A stretch of DNA of 64,000 nt. It comes from Ctena decussata (taxonomy: Eukaryota; Mollusca; Bivalvia; Lucinida; Lucinidae). The notes beneath the pieces are model-generated. The model did not search any database and was not told the DNA's origin. It saw only the letters and a list, made by a program, of their open reading frames with translations. Location: contig OZ022510.1 in assembly GCA_963989385.1 (NCBI GenBank), positions 33,113,448 through 33,177,447 of the forward strand, written 5' to 3'. Each line of letters begins with the position of its first letter. The first letter of the stretch is position 1. Shown in pieces: positions 33,792-44,062 of the stretch. A program made the position numbers and the translations under genes.

Positions 33792-35765
33792 AATAACCGA
33801 TTCACTCCAAACACTTGACTACTGTGCCTCTTCCATAACCGACTCACTCTAAACACTTGACTACTGTGCCTCTTCCATAGCCGACTCACTCTAAACACTT
33901 GACTACTGTGCCTCTTCCATAGCCGACTCACTCTAAACACTTGACTACTGTGCCTCTTCCATAACCGACTCACTCTAAACACTTGACTACTGTGCCTCTT
34001 CCATAACCGACTCACTCTAAACACTTGACTACTGTGCCTCTTCCATAGCCGACTCACTCTAAACACTTGACTACTGTGCCTCTTCCATAACCGACTCACT
34101 CTAAACAGTTGACTACTGTGCCTCTTCCATAGCCGACTCACTCTAAACACTTGACTACTGTGCCTCTTCCATAACCGACTCACTCTAAACACTTGACTAC
34201 TGTGCCTCTTCCATATCCGACTCACTCTAAACACTTGACTACTGTGCCTCTTCCATAGCCGACTCACTCTAAACACTTGACTACTGTGCCTCTTCCATAG
34301 CCGACTCACTCTAAACACTTGACTACTGTGCCTCTTCCATAACCGACTCACTCTAAACACTTGACTACTGTGCCTCTTCCATAGCCGACTCACTCTAAAC
34401 ACTTGACTACTGTGCCTCTTCCATAGCCGACTCACTCTAAACACTTGACTACTGTGCCTCTTCCATAGCCGACTCACTCTAAACACTTGACTACTGTGCC
34501 TCTTCCATAACCGACTCACTCTAAACACTTGACTACTGTGCCTCTTCCATAGCCGACTCACTCCAAACACTTGACTACTGTGCCTCTTCCATAACCGACT
34601 CACTCTAAACACTTGACTACTGTGCCTCTTCCATAGCCGACTCACTCTAAACACTTGACTACTGTGCCTCTTCCATAGCCGACTCACTCTAAACACTTGA
34701 CTACTGTGCCTCTTCCATAGCCGACTCACTCTAAACACTTGACTACTGTGCCTCTTCCATAGCCGACTCACTCTAAGCACTTGACTACTGTGCCTCTTCC
34801 ATAGCCGACTCACTCCAAACACTTGACTACTGTGCCTCTTCCATAACCGACTCACTCTAAACACTTGACTACTGTGCCTCTTCCATAACCGACTCACTCT
34901 AAACACTTGACTACTGTGCCTCTTCCATATCCGACTCACTCTAAACACTTGACTACTGTGCCTCTTCCATAGCCGACTCACTCTAAACACTTGACTACTG
35001 TGCCTCTTCCATAACCGACTCACTCTAAACACTTGACTACTGTGCCTCTTCCATAGCCGACTCACTCTAAACACTTGACTACTGTGCCTCTTCCATAGCC
35101 GACTCACTCTAAACACTTGACTACTGTGCCTCTTCCATAGCCGACTCACTCTAAACACTTGACTACTGTGCCTCTTCCATAACCGACTCACTCTAAACAC
35201 TTGACTACTGTGCCTCTTCCATAGCCGACTCACTCCAAACACTTGACTACTGTGCCTCTTCCATAACCGACTCACTCTAAACACTTGACTACTGTGCCTC
35301 TTCCATAGCCGACTCACTCTAAACACTTGACTACTGTGCCTCTTCCATAGCCGACTCACTCTAAACACTTGACTACTGTGCCTCTTCCATAGCCGACTCA
35401 CTCTAAACACTTGACTACTGTGCCTCTTCCATAGCCGACTCACTCTAAGCACTTGACTACTGTGCCTCTTCCATAGCCGACTCACTCCAAACACTTGACT
35501 ACTGTGCCTCTTCCATAACCGACTCACTCTAAACACTTGACTACTGTGCCTCTTCCATAACCGACTCACTCTAAACACTTGACTACTGTGCCTCTTCCAT
35601 AACCAACTCACTCCAAACACTTGACTACTGTGCCTCTTCCATAGCCGACTCACTCTAAACACTTGACTACTGTGCCTCTTCCATAACCGACTCACTCCAA
35701 ACACTTGACTACTGTGCCTCTTCCATAACCGACTCACTCTAACCACTCGACTACTGCGCCTCTCA
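33792..35765 (-). repeat. 42-bp minisatellite, 47 units, grown from a SINE head
   Basis: The unit reads CATAACCGACTCACTCTAAA then CACTTGACTACTGTGCCTCTTC on the plus strand. On the minus strand this is a tRNA-like 5' half with a degenerate A box, TAGTCAAGTGT. The outermost unit keeps the better A box TAGTCGAGTGG (complement of 35743-35753) and the terminus GAGAGGCGCAG. Because 42 is a multiple of 3 and the frame has no stop, it yields a 659-codon open frame of repeated VSRLWKRHSSQVFR, which I do not regard as a gene. Rare variants recur 16-17 units apart. It lies in an intron about 100 nt from the exon 1 donor. Confidence 0.95.
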
Positions 35766-35867
35766 TGTAACGAAGAAACCTATAAATATGCGCTCCGCCT
35801 TCGGGGAGCAAATCTATATAACCAATATAGCGCTACAAGGAAAGAGTATTATATAAAATATATTTAC

Positions 35868-36005
35868 GTGAGTAATATTCCAGGCTGATGACGCTTGTGC
35901 CAATACCTCTGCCTCTACGGAACACCCGGGTCCGAAGATCATATGCTTTACTGGTTCAGAGTACAACATATCGTACATTCCGTTCACAGCTGACCCGGCA
36001 TCACA
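35868..36005 (-). CDS. GABA-B receptor-like exon 1 of those visible (lobe 1, GCS motif)
   Basis: This exon has 46 codons, from CDAGSAVNGMYDMLYSEPVK through HMIFGPGCSVEAEVLAQ to SSAWNITH. The acceptor is cttcaacag before TGTGATGCC and the donor is CAC|GTAAAT; both ends are phase 0. The GPGCS segment matches the loop that carries the first ligand-binding serine of GABA-B1 (Ser246 in rat GABA-B1a numbering, from memory). The preceding exon should end just before the conserved Cys-Asp and was not found. A short inverted repeat lies about 40 nt upstream of the acceptor. The minisatellite starts about 100 nt downstream of the donor. Confidence 0.86.
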
Positions 36006-36042
36006 CTGTTGAAGAAAAAAAAGCTAGATTTCATCAACTTAC

Positions 36043-36180
36043 CAATCTTCGCAAGCCAAGGGTACTAAGTCCATTTTGTTCCTTACGTATGCGCAAGACA
36101 AGGGTAGGCCTACTTAGTCCACTTTGTTCCTTACGTAAAGTAAGGAACACAGTGGAAAAAGTACCCCTTGCTTGCGAAGA
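36043..36180. repeat. Inverted repeat upstream of exon 1 acceptor
   Basis: TCTTCGCAAGCCAAGGGTAC and TTTGTTCCTTACGTA on the left pair with TACGTAAAGTAAGGAACA and GTACCCCTTGCTTGCGAAGA on the right. GTCCA(T/C)TTTGTTCCTTACGTA is also repeated directly. Confidence 0.75.
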
Positions 36181-36324
36181 TACAACTTACCCATCGGATG
36201 TTAACCTTTTTTTGACTTGTGGACTTGTTCATCCTTATCATTTGGATGAGTCCATATCTAGTTTTAGGGATCTTACTGGTGGATTTTTTTAATTTTATTG
36301 TACTTTGAATAAAAATTGCCTGTC

Positions 36325-36395
36325 AGCAAACAGTTTAAACTCTGATCAGACAACGCGTTCTGTGGCGTCTGAAGTGGGTCTGCACTGTTTGCACA
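36325..36395. repeat. MITE-2-like core hairpin
   Basis: AGCAAACAGTTTAAACTCTG ATCAGACAACGCGTTCTGTG GCGTCTGA..CTGCACTGTTTGC: the same core as 45258-45336. Confidence 0.6.
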
Positions 36396-37033
36396 TGTCC
36401 TCAAAACTGGTGTCCAGTCTACAGAGGTTAGGAAAGTCAGTGTTGCTTTAAACAGTACACATAAACTTGTATACTATCTACTGTCTATTGTAACGTTACC
36501 TTTGCACATGCGCAAGTGAATATACTGGCTGATTACTTTTAACTATGTATATATAGTATTCAGGTTTCATTTTCTGGTGTGTACTGTCTACAGTTAACTG
36601 TTTTCTGTGTATTATATACGGCAAAATAACTTTACACATGCTCATGCTGTTTCAAAAACTAGCAGTATTAGGTGCAGTAGCCGGTGCTAAGAATCAGTAA
36701 ACAGTCACCAATATACAGTAGACAGGAAACAGTCAAAACATGTTTTTCTGCGTTATAGCAGACAGTTCACAGTAAACAGCAACAGCAGCTATAGTTATTA
36801 GTTTCTGCTCCACTGTGCTCGGCCTCTGTGTTCCATTTCTATATATATAAGAATACCACGTCAATTGATAACTTACCTATTACCTAAAATGTATAATGTC
36901 AGTAACTTATATGTCATATATGTATGACATGAGAGATTAAAGGATATGTTCTGAAAACAATGATCAGCAAGTGTAATGAAGTTGGTTAATGCTGCAGACA
37001 GAAAAGTCCTAACCTTACAAACCAGAAAAGATT

Positions 37034-37273
37034 TGGGCAGCGACATGACAAAACCAACAAAGTGACATGTGCGCCCAGCAAGGACTTAGGTCAGCCTGGG
37101 CATCCACCCAGTCTGATCAGAGTCATCACTGTTCGCATGGAGCTAGCTTAGACCCTTAGCTACCATTTAAGCGCATAGCGAAGAATCCGATCAGACTGGA
37201 AGGATTTCCAGGTTGATCTGAGTCTTTGCGAGACGCACAGGCCACTTTGTTGGTTTTGTCGTGTAACGGTTCA
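37034..37273. mobile_element. MITE-1 copy 6
   Basis: The left end is diverged (GGGCAGCGACATGACAAAAC) and the right end reads TTTTGTCGTGTAACGGTTCA. Confidence 0.82.
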
Positions 37274-37585
37274 TTTAAATGTCCTATCATTTACAACGTG
37301 GACAATTCAAGAGGGGTACAAGTTCTCCTGGACTACCTCTCCGAACAGACATACTATGGAGCACACTGCATTGCTTATCCGGTGCACAACACGCAGCGCA
37401 AACCAAGAGTTTTGTTCAACGTGATAAAACATACAACAATTTTGAGTGCTTGCTTGGATTTTTGTTATATTGCAAGCCAGCCATTCTTACACTACAAATT
37501 AAGTGTAAAAGAACTTAACTGCTTTTGACAAATTAACATTTTTACCAAGTCACAAAACAGAATTCAAGATATGGTATGGGTTAAA

Positions 37586-37824
37586 TGAGCCGCGACACGA
37601 GAAAATCAACAAAGTGGATGTGTGCCTAGCGCAGACTCAGATCAGCCTGAGCATCCGCCCAGCCGGGCCAGACTCTTTGCTAAGCGCTTAAAGGGTTGTT
37701 AAAGGTCTAAGCTACCTCCATGCGGCCAGCGAAGACTCCGATCAGACTGGGCAGATGCCCAGGCTGATCTGAGTCTGCACTGGGCGCACAACCACTTTGT
37801 TGGTTTTCTCATGTCGCGGCTCAA
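37586..37824. mobile_element. MITE-1 copy 7
   Basis: Both ends are intact (TGAGCCGCGACACGAGAAAA and TTTTCTCATGTCGCGGCTCA). It lies 310 bp from copy 6. The sequence between them (37279-37530) has two overlapping open frames that I do not recognise. Confidence 0.9.
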
Positions 37825-38471
37825 ATCAGTGAGACCATATGTTGTGATATCGTATTAGAACTCTCTCGATGAGGGGTCACAACATAGGTTTTAATGGAAA
37901 ATAAGGACAAGAAAAGGGTATGTACAACTAAATATAATTAAATGTTCTGTTTCTCTCTCAGTGGTAATTCTATCGTGACATATTTCTGCAAGCTCTTTCT
38001 GACAGTTGCGTCATAGTTAATAAATGGATGGATGACTTGCGATATTACTACCCCACCAAACCATCCATGTTTTTTGTAATCATTTTAAAGAAAATTTAAT
38101 TGTTGATCACGTTACGAAATATATTCCAGAAAAGTCATTTCTTTTAAATTCATGTACATCATCAAAATTAATCTTATGCTGTTCAAAATACCTACAATTG
38201 CTTACATAACGGCGCAATTGTCACGTTTCAATTTAAAAACAGTGCAAATTTACAACATCAGACTTAAACAATTTCCCGTACATTTTTCTCGAAATGAACA
38301 AAATAATCCGCCAATAACGCTCATCCCCGTCGATATTGTAATAAACTTTAATTGACGCAAAGCAATCGTCGTCATAAATCTTAAGTGAAAAACTTCTGTA
38401 AATGCCGTTGTGATATAAATCACGCTTCGTTCAGAATATCAGCAGACATCGTTCAGCAAAACAAGTCTTAT

Positions 38472-38800
38472 TTCTGGGCGTTTGGGATCACTGGGTTCAT
38501 TTCAGAGTCATTTCGAAAATAGAGTTCTGCATAAGCCAGTGCTAAAGGCTTGGCCGTTTACTAGGGTCGAGTCTGGTTACCTCGGACAGCGGGTAAATTC
38601 GGACATACCACTGCAAACAGTAAAAATCCAGATGATACCGTCTCACCAGGATTTTCACTGTTTGCCCAGTTAATAAAATTTGTTTTAATTCCAAACAACT
38701 GACACATAAAGGAAACAGTGTCACTGTCTGAATTTACCTGCTGTCCGAATTTACCTGACTTGACCCTAGTCATGGCAGATTCAATTAAACTGAAACTGAA
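38472..38800 (+). repeat. Segmental direct duplication carrying MITE-2, unit 1
   Basis: TTTGGGATCACTGGGTTCA.., AGAGTTCTGCATAAGCC and ..AGTGCTAAAGGCTTGGCCG precede MITE-2 copy 3. A diverged version (TTTGGGATCACAGAGTTTAA.., AGAGTTATGCTTAAGAC..) precedes MITE-2 copy 4 at 38958-39076. MITE-2 and its flank were therefore duplicated together, or MITE-2 is part of a longer element. Confidence 0.6.
38562..38768. mobile_element. MITE-2 copy 3
   Basis: Ends CTAGGGTCGAGTCTGGTTAC and GAATTTACCTGACTTGACCC. The central hairpin is TCCAGATGATACCGTCTCACC, and TTTGCCCAGTTAATAAAATT.. is in inverted order relative to copy 2. Confidence 0.88.
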
Positions 38801-38995
38801 TGGGATACTTCCATGTTTTATGTATTCGTTGCTTTCAAAGACTCAGACATTCCAAAACTTATTCTATTTCTTGGCAGGTGGAGTGAAGCGTCGCCAGTGT
38901 AGCGGCCGCAGAACGTCTCCCCGTTCCTTATGATATTGCCGGTTATATAATTTTCTGGTCCTTTGGGATCACAGAGTTTAATAAGGGACATTTTG

Positions 38996-39025
<30 letters not shown>
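38996..39025 (+). repeat. Poly-A tract
   Basis: Thirty consecutive A residues inside the duplicated flank of MITE-2 copy 4. It could be a retroposed tail, but I see no SINE or LINE body beside it. Confidence 0.9.
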
Positions 39026-39028
<3 letters not shown>

Positions 39029-39076
39029 TTATGCTTAAGACTGCGCTAGGGGCGATGCCAATGTTGCATTTTTCAT

Positions 39077-39293
39077 TAGGGTGAAGTCGGATAAATTCGG
39101 ACAGCGGGTAAATTCGGACAGTGACATTGTTTCCTTTATATGTAAGTTGTTGGGAATTAGAACATAATTAACTGTGCAAACAGTGAAAATCCTGATGAGA
39201 CGGCTCACCATGAGATGTCTCATCTTGATTTTTACTGTTAGCAATGGTGTGTCCGAATTTACCTGCTGTCCAAAGTAACCCGACTCGACCCTA
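39077..39293. mobile_element. MITE-2 copy 4
   Basis: Ends TAGGGTGAAGTCGGATAAAT and TAACCCGACTCGACCCTA. The central hairpin is CTGATGAGACGGCTCACCAT. Confidence 0.9.
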
Positions 39294-40497
39294 CGTGTCT
39301 TGACCAGATTCAGTTTAATCGAGTCTGCTATTTTCCTTTCTGTCGTGTATTCTACCAAAGATCTATTTTTTCAGCCCTTCTTTAGCAGCGCGACCTTACG
39401 TGTCCTTACTCAGATTGAAGACATGCTCTTGCTCTGGTGGGTAAAGTTCTTATTTCGCTCCAGAAAAAAACATTTTTTCACTCGAACTGCGCACGCTCTG
39501 ATCAGTCTGCGCTGTGCAGATTGGTTTGATCTTGCGCAATTCGCATGAGCCAAGGTATGACATATTGTGCTTGAGTATGCGTATCCGAAATTGTTTATAG
39601 TCTGTGCACGAATGCTTATCTTTTAGATATGTCTTCAAGCCTCTTCATGATTGAGAGAGACACAATAAAATTCTTTAGTAGCAGGTGGAATATTCATATT
39701 TAGTAACGAATTCAATTAGCTATATAAGAACTTCTGCTATAATAACTGTTGTCGGCACAGGCAAACGGATTTTGCACTAAACACTTTTCATTAAAGCATT
39801 CCCTAATAATAGTATTTGCTAACACTTTAAGAAAAACAATTTTGCTTTCCTTTTTCCTATCAAAAGACAGAAATATATCTTCTGCTATGATTGCTGGTCG
39901 CGCCTGACAAAAAGTTGTCCTAAAAGTGCAGTCCAAAGTTAGTGCATCGTTACTGTCTAAACCCATTTATGTATATAGGACTCGTCTACCAGGATGTATT
40001 GGATGAGATCACTTGTCATTTGATTAAACCACATAAAGCATCTTGAAGCCATTCAGCCAATTTCATTTGTGGCATATTCATTTTCCATGGGTATCAATTC
40101 TAAGAGTAAAGAATACACAGTTCCGAGCCACACCCAGAATGTCAGTCAAAAGTCAGCTGATAGCGTATACCTGGCCAATGCTACGACAACTTAGCACGTG
40201 GCATAGTCTCACAAACAAAATCACATGTGTTCAATGCCCCACATTAAGTCCGTGCTTTTACGTAACAGTCAATGGTGGGATGTATACCTCTATAAAGTAG
40301 GCGTGGTTTTCGGAACTATGGATCCATTGCTCTTCCAGGAGTCAACCTGGTTTTGGAATGGTTATCCAGTCCAGGGTCTCAACAGTTGTTTCACGCGTAG
40401 TTTCATGTTATTATTGTCATTTTCTTTGATTTTTATATGTTTTTATATAATGCTCTCAAACTAAGACTGACTTGTCATAGCAACATAAATCTTAATT

Positions 40498-40729
40498 TGA
40501 GCCGCGACACGAGAAAACCAACAAAGTGGCATCTGCGCCCAGGGACGACTCAAATCAGCCTGGGCATCTGCCCACACTGATCAAAGTCTTGGCTGTGCAG
40601 TAGCTAAAGCTCAAAACTACCTTCATGCGGACAGCGAAGACTCTGATCAGACTGAGCGAATGCCCAGGCTAGTCTGAGTCTTTGTTGGCCGCACATGCCA
40701 TTTTGTTGGTTTTGTCGTGTCGCGGCTCA
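40498..40729. mobile_element. MITE-1 copy 8
   Basis: Both ends are intact: TGAGCCGCGACACGAGAAAA and TTTTGTCGTGTCGCGGCTCA. Confidence 0.92.
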
Positions 40730-40963
40730 TTTGGCTTTCAGTCTTTCGAAGTGGTGTATCTCTCGTTGCATCGCCTCTTTATGTTCTTGCATGTCGCCTT
40801 TCTCGGGCCACGGGAGTTGAAGTGGCTCGGTGGGAGAAGCCTGTGTTGTGAGATTTGGTGAGCGTGTTTTGCCTAATGTCTGCAGATGCAATGTTTCATT
40901 GATTGCATCTTTAAGTGATGCTAAGCGAAGGATGTACGTTGCCAATGGAGACCTTCCCATCAC
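40727..40963 (-). other. Open frame of 78 codons between two MITE-1 copies, unknown
   Basis: The product (..LASLKDAINETLHLQTLGKT, ..REIHHFERLKAK) is hydrophilic. Its start vaguely recalls gag-like retroelement proteins (SLKDA..E...LQ). It overlaps the end of a MITE and has no clear start context. I list it only because it spans almost the whole interval between two insertions. It could equally be chance. Confidence 0.2.
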
Positions 40964-40973
40964 CTTTATTAAA

Positions 40974-41213
40974 TGAGCCGCGACACGACAAAACTAACAA
41001 AGTGGCACGTACGCCTAGCGAAGACGAGATCGGCCTGGGCGTCCGTCCAGTCTGATCAGACCCTTCGCTGTGTGCGTAAAAGGGTAACTAAGAGTCTAAG
41101 CTTGCTCCATGCGGACAGCGAAGACTCTGATCAGACTGGGCGGATGCCAAGGCAGATCTGAGTCTTTGCTGGGTCCACATGCCTCTTTGTTGGCCTCGTT
41201 GTGTCGCCACTAA
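40974..41213. mobile_element. MITE-1 copy 9
   Basis: Left end TGAGCCGCGACACGACAAAA; right end decayed (TTGTGTCGCCACTAA). Confidence 0.85.
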
Positions 41214-41523
41214 TTTTGCTTCAAACTTGTGAAGTTCAGCTACACTGAAGAAGTTATATATAGAAATGCACATTTGTTGCACTAAAATTGGTGAAGGTGC
41301 ATATGCATTAGAATAACCATTAGCCCATCTGCCGGGAAAGACCTGACTTCTTGGCTTTTCTCTCGTCTTGTTTTGCTTTGAACTCCATCTTTATTTTTGT
41401 CTTTTCAATTTGGTGTTTAGGGCAGCTAAATGATTATGTAGTTCCTGATCATTGCCTTTTTATCTATTTCGCTTGTCTTGTTGTGCTCTGTATGCCGATT
41501 TAAAAGTTTGCTTTTGCCATAAT

Positions 41524-41790
41524 TGAGCCGCGACACGAAAAAACAACAACAACAACAACAAAAAAACAACATCAAAATGACATGTGCGCCAAGCGATGAC
41601 ACAGGTCAGTCTTGACATCCGCCCATTATGAACCGGGTCATCGCTGTCCGCATGGAGTAAGCTGAGGCCCTTAGATACTCTTTAAGCGCTAAACAAAGAC
41701 TCTGATCAGACTGGGCGGATGCCCAGGCTGATCTGAGTCTTTGCTGGGCGCACATGCTTTTTTTAGTGGTTTTGTCGTATCGGGGCTTAA
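41524..41790. mobile_element. MITE-1 copy 10, with an AAC expansion
   Basis: TGAGCCGCGACACGAAAAAA is followed by an (AAC)n microsatellite of about 28 bp that has grown out of the CAACAA segment of the element. Confidence 0.85.
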
Positions 41791-42048
41791 TTATGATATT
41801 CTCGACAGGATGTGAAACTCGATTGTGTTTGCTCTTGACCATTGCCATCTCATCTACTTTTAGCGGAGGTAGAGTTTTGACGACATCACTCGGCTTAATT
41901 AATTTTCGTAGAAGGTTACCATTGAAACATTTCTTTAAATTAGTTTGAAATCAGGCAAACAATTCCTGAGGAGGTTTTCAATGTTTTCAATATAGAAACA
42001 TAAAATTACCCATATCAATTTTAGTGCAACAGATATGGACTTCTGTAT

Positions 42049-42787
42049 CACTGTCTTGATCGAGATCCGGGACATTCTTTTTAGGAAAAGGAGCAGACCA
42101 TCAAAGATGGTGGACAGGTTTACACTCGCTAGGTAGTTGCATCGTTTTGTCGAATTTTATGACTATATATCGTACGCATCAGCCAAACGAGCCATTTTAG
42201 GGAAAGAAGAATAAATTTCTCCAATATAAAACTGGCAGTGATGTGTTGAAAATTATTCACATTCGCTTGTATCGGCATATTTTCGAGTTTGTTATTGTGC
42301 AGTTTAAATTTGTAGTGGTGACTCAAATATTTTCTTGACTTTCCTATGAAACGTCGTTCATAACTTTTTTTTATATAAAATACGATGCCTAATTCAATTC
42401 TATCCTAGACTTCGAAGACTGTAATCAAATATTTTGGCTGATTTGTGAGAAATATTCATTTTTATTTGCCGTGTAGTTTGCATTTGTCACTGGAACATAC
42501 TCGCTAGTTCAACACAAATCATGTCTCTGTGTGTAGGAAGATCTCAACGGAACATTTCGCAAAAATTCACGAAAATGTCAACCGATTTCGCCATATCACT
42601 ACCTGTTTAATATGGAGAAATGTATTCTTCGTTCGCTGATATGGCTTGTTTGACTGATGCGTACGATATTTAAGCAGAAAATTCGACAAAACGAAGCATC
42701 AACCTAGCGTGTGTAAACCGGTCCGCCATCTTTGGTGGTCTATTCCGTTTCCTAAACAGGGTGTCCCGGATCTCGATCCAGACAGTG
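42049..42787. mobile_element. Foldback element, arms about 213 bp
   Basis: The left arm 42049-42262 (CACTGTCTTGATCGAGATCC.., TTTGTCGAATTTTATGAC.., CGTACGCATCAGCCAAACGA) is inverted as the right arm 42575-42787. The spacer is about 310 bp. The arms share CAAAGATGG(T/C)GGAC. It contains no transposase. Confidence 0.85.
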
Positions 42788-42963
42788 TGTATAGCACGTC
42801 TGCAGTGTCGCTGAAACCGGGCAACTTTAGCTCCTGAGTAGAAAAGGAGCCATTCTCTGGCGACCATGTTCTGTGGCACACTCATATGGCTTGAAGATCC
42901 TTGTAAGAATCATGGCCAAGAAGAGTCCTCTTAATTTACTGTAAAATCGGTCATGTCGTTCCT

Positions 42964-43372
42964 CACACTGGTCTGGCATTCAACACAGCCAACGAAGGCA
43001 ACGTACTATAAAACTTGATTGTTTTCGCATATCTCCTGGATTAATTCCAAACTATTATTCTTACGGACCCGGCAGTTTCCTATACCTCTTAGTCAGACCA
43101 GATTTTTGAAGAAATTCCATCTAGTCTAAATGTAGTGCTTGAAAAAGTTTCTTTACCGATTGGTTGCATAGACGTTGTAGTCCAAAAATTGTTATCAAGC
43201 ATTTTATGAATATGCATATGAATTCAGTAAAACTTTTGATTCCTATTTCAAGAGCCGGGGATCGGATGGTCCGTGAGACTATACTTCTGAAACAAACTTA
43301 TCCTGATGAGCGGAACAAGCAAGATTCCTGTACGTAGTCTTCGTTGCCTGTTTTGAATGCCAGACCAGTGTG
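42964..43372. mobile_element. 409-bp TIR element with apparent target duplication
   Basis: The inverted ends CACACTGGTCTGGCATTCAA / TTGAATGCCAGACCAGTGTG hold one mismatch and extend inward to GCCAACGAAGGCAACGTAC. The element is flanked by GTTCCT on both sides (42958-42963, 43373-43378). An alternative border gives an 8-bp duplication with one mismatch. The superfamily is uncertain (hAT is possible). Confidence 0.82.
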
Positions 43373-43596
43373 GTTCCTCAAGGTAATTATTTTTCAATAT
43401 TTTTCTTCATTATTTTGTTTGCCTTTACACTGATGAATAAAGGTTCTATTTTGATCCATTATATTTCAAGAGTTGATGGAAAACTTGAGACTTCGTTAAC
43501 TTTCATAATAGGTTTAAAAGGAAGACGGACGGTGACAAATGGTAAGCTAAACACTCAGAGTATATGAGTATGATATTCGCCGATAGACATGCCAGC

Positions 43597-43760
43597 AACA
43601 TAAACCACAGGCGCTTGAAGTTCTATGCTAAAAACCCCCCTTAAAACCCTTTAAACTTAACGCAATCTATAGGCCAGTTCTTCAAAATGGCTCATAGCCT
43701 GGATGTTTAGCGGCATCATTGAAATATATTTAAAAGCATAAAACTTCAAGCGCCTGTGCA
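43597..43760. repeat. Inverted repeat CAGGCGCTTGAAGTT / AACTTCAAGCGCCTG
   Basis: CACAGGCGCTTGAAGTTCTA TGCT at 43607-43630 is inverted as AGCATAAAACTTCAAGCGCC TGTG at 43736-43759. It is a small TIR element of about 155 bp. Confidence 0.75.
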
Positions 43761-44062
43761 TAAACCAAGTCCAAGAAAACACATGCCGCAAGGACTGACA
43801 AGTTCTGAGCCTGACAACTATGGAACTGTTATACAATGTATTGCTGTTTAAGCCAGATTCAAATGGTCTCTTTTTTGGCGTTATAGCCTCCTTAAAAGTG
43901 TGATTCTAAAACTATAACTGGGTTGAATTTAATATACCATTTAGATAATCATCAGATAGAATTTAGAAACGATTTAGAAAATAACGTTAATTGTGGTATT
44001 ATAGCTAATGTCACAGTAAAGCCCCTGTCAACGACTGCTTGATCTTGAAATGGATCTGGGTT

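Larger units (their letters stand above)
273..36005 (-). other. Gene span: GABA-B receptor-like class C GPCR, partial at both ends
   Basis: Eight exons are recognisable on the minus strand and are listed separately. Read in order they give a continuous product with the hallmarks of the GABA-B receptor ligand-binding domain: the GPGCS segment, WNITHLSWGASSP, KYPRFFR, DPFTRIQSLK then DARII, CYDAMWAIALALN, DQFNYSD and GLTGHVEF. Every junction has GT-AG borders and compatible phase (0,0,0,0,2,1,1), and there is no stop in about 358 codons. These facts make an active gene far more likely than a pseudogene. GABA-B receptors are obligate dimers at the plasma membrane that couple to Gi/o proteins. 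By eye the PGYY..YWWE and DQFNYSD..IGDII segments look more like subunit 2 than subunit 1. The signal peptide and N-terminal lobe exons were not found up to 64 kb. The transmembrane exons must lie beyond base 1. The introns measure 1.7 to 10 kb. Confidence 0.88.

Noticed and set aside
33767..35746. A 659-codon open reading frame on the minus strand
   Set aside because: It is entirely the 42-bp minisatellite read in a stop-free frame. It has no non-repetitive domain, lies in an intron and derives from a SINE head.
33055..35765. CRISPR-like array (regular short repeats)
   Set aside because: Units are contiguous with no spacers, and the context is an animal genome. It is a minisatellite.
35888..36292. 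134-codon plus-strand open frame
   Set aside because: It is the antisense shadow of receptor exon 1 plus the adjacent inverted repeat.
39712..39966. 84-codon minus-strand frame beginning MGLDSNDALTLDC, as a candidate exon
   Set aside because: It has no matching splice borders that connect to the receptor gene and no recognised motif.
40498..41213. Open frames containing TKPTMWLC / SAWASAQSDQSL and similar, found at many places
   Set aside because: They are the translated interior of MITE-1 and recur at each copy.
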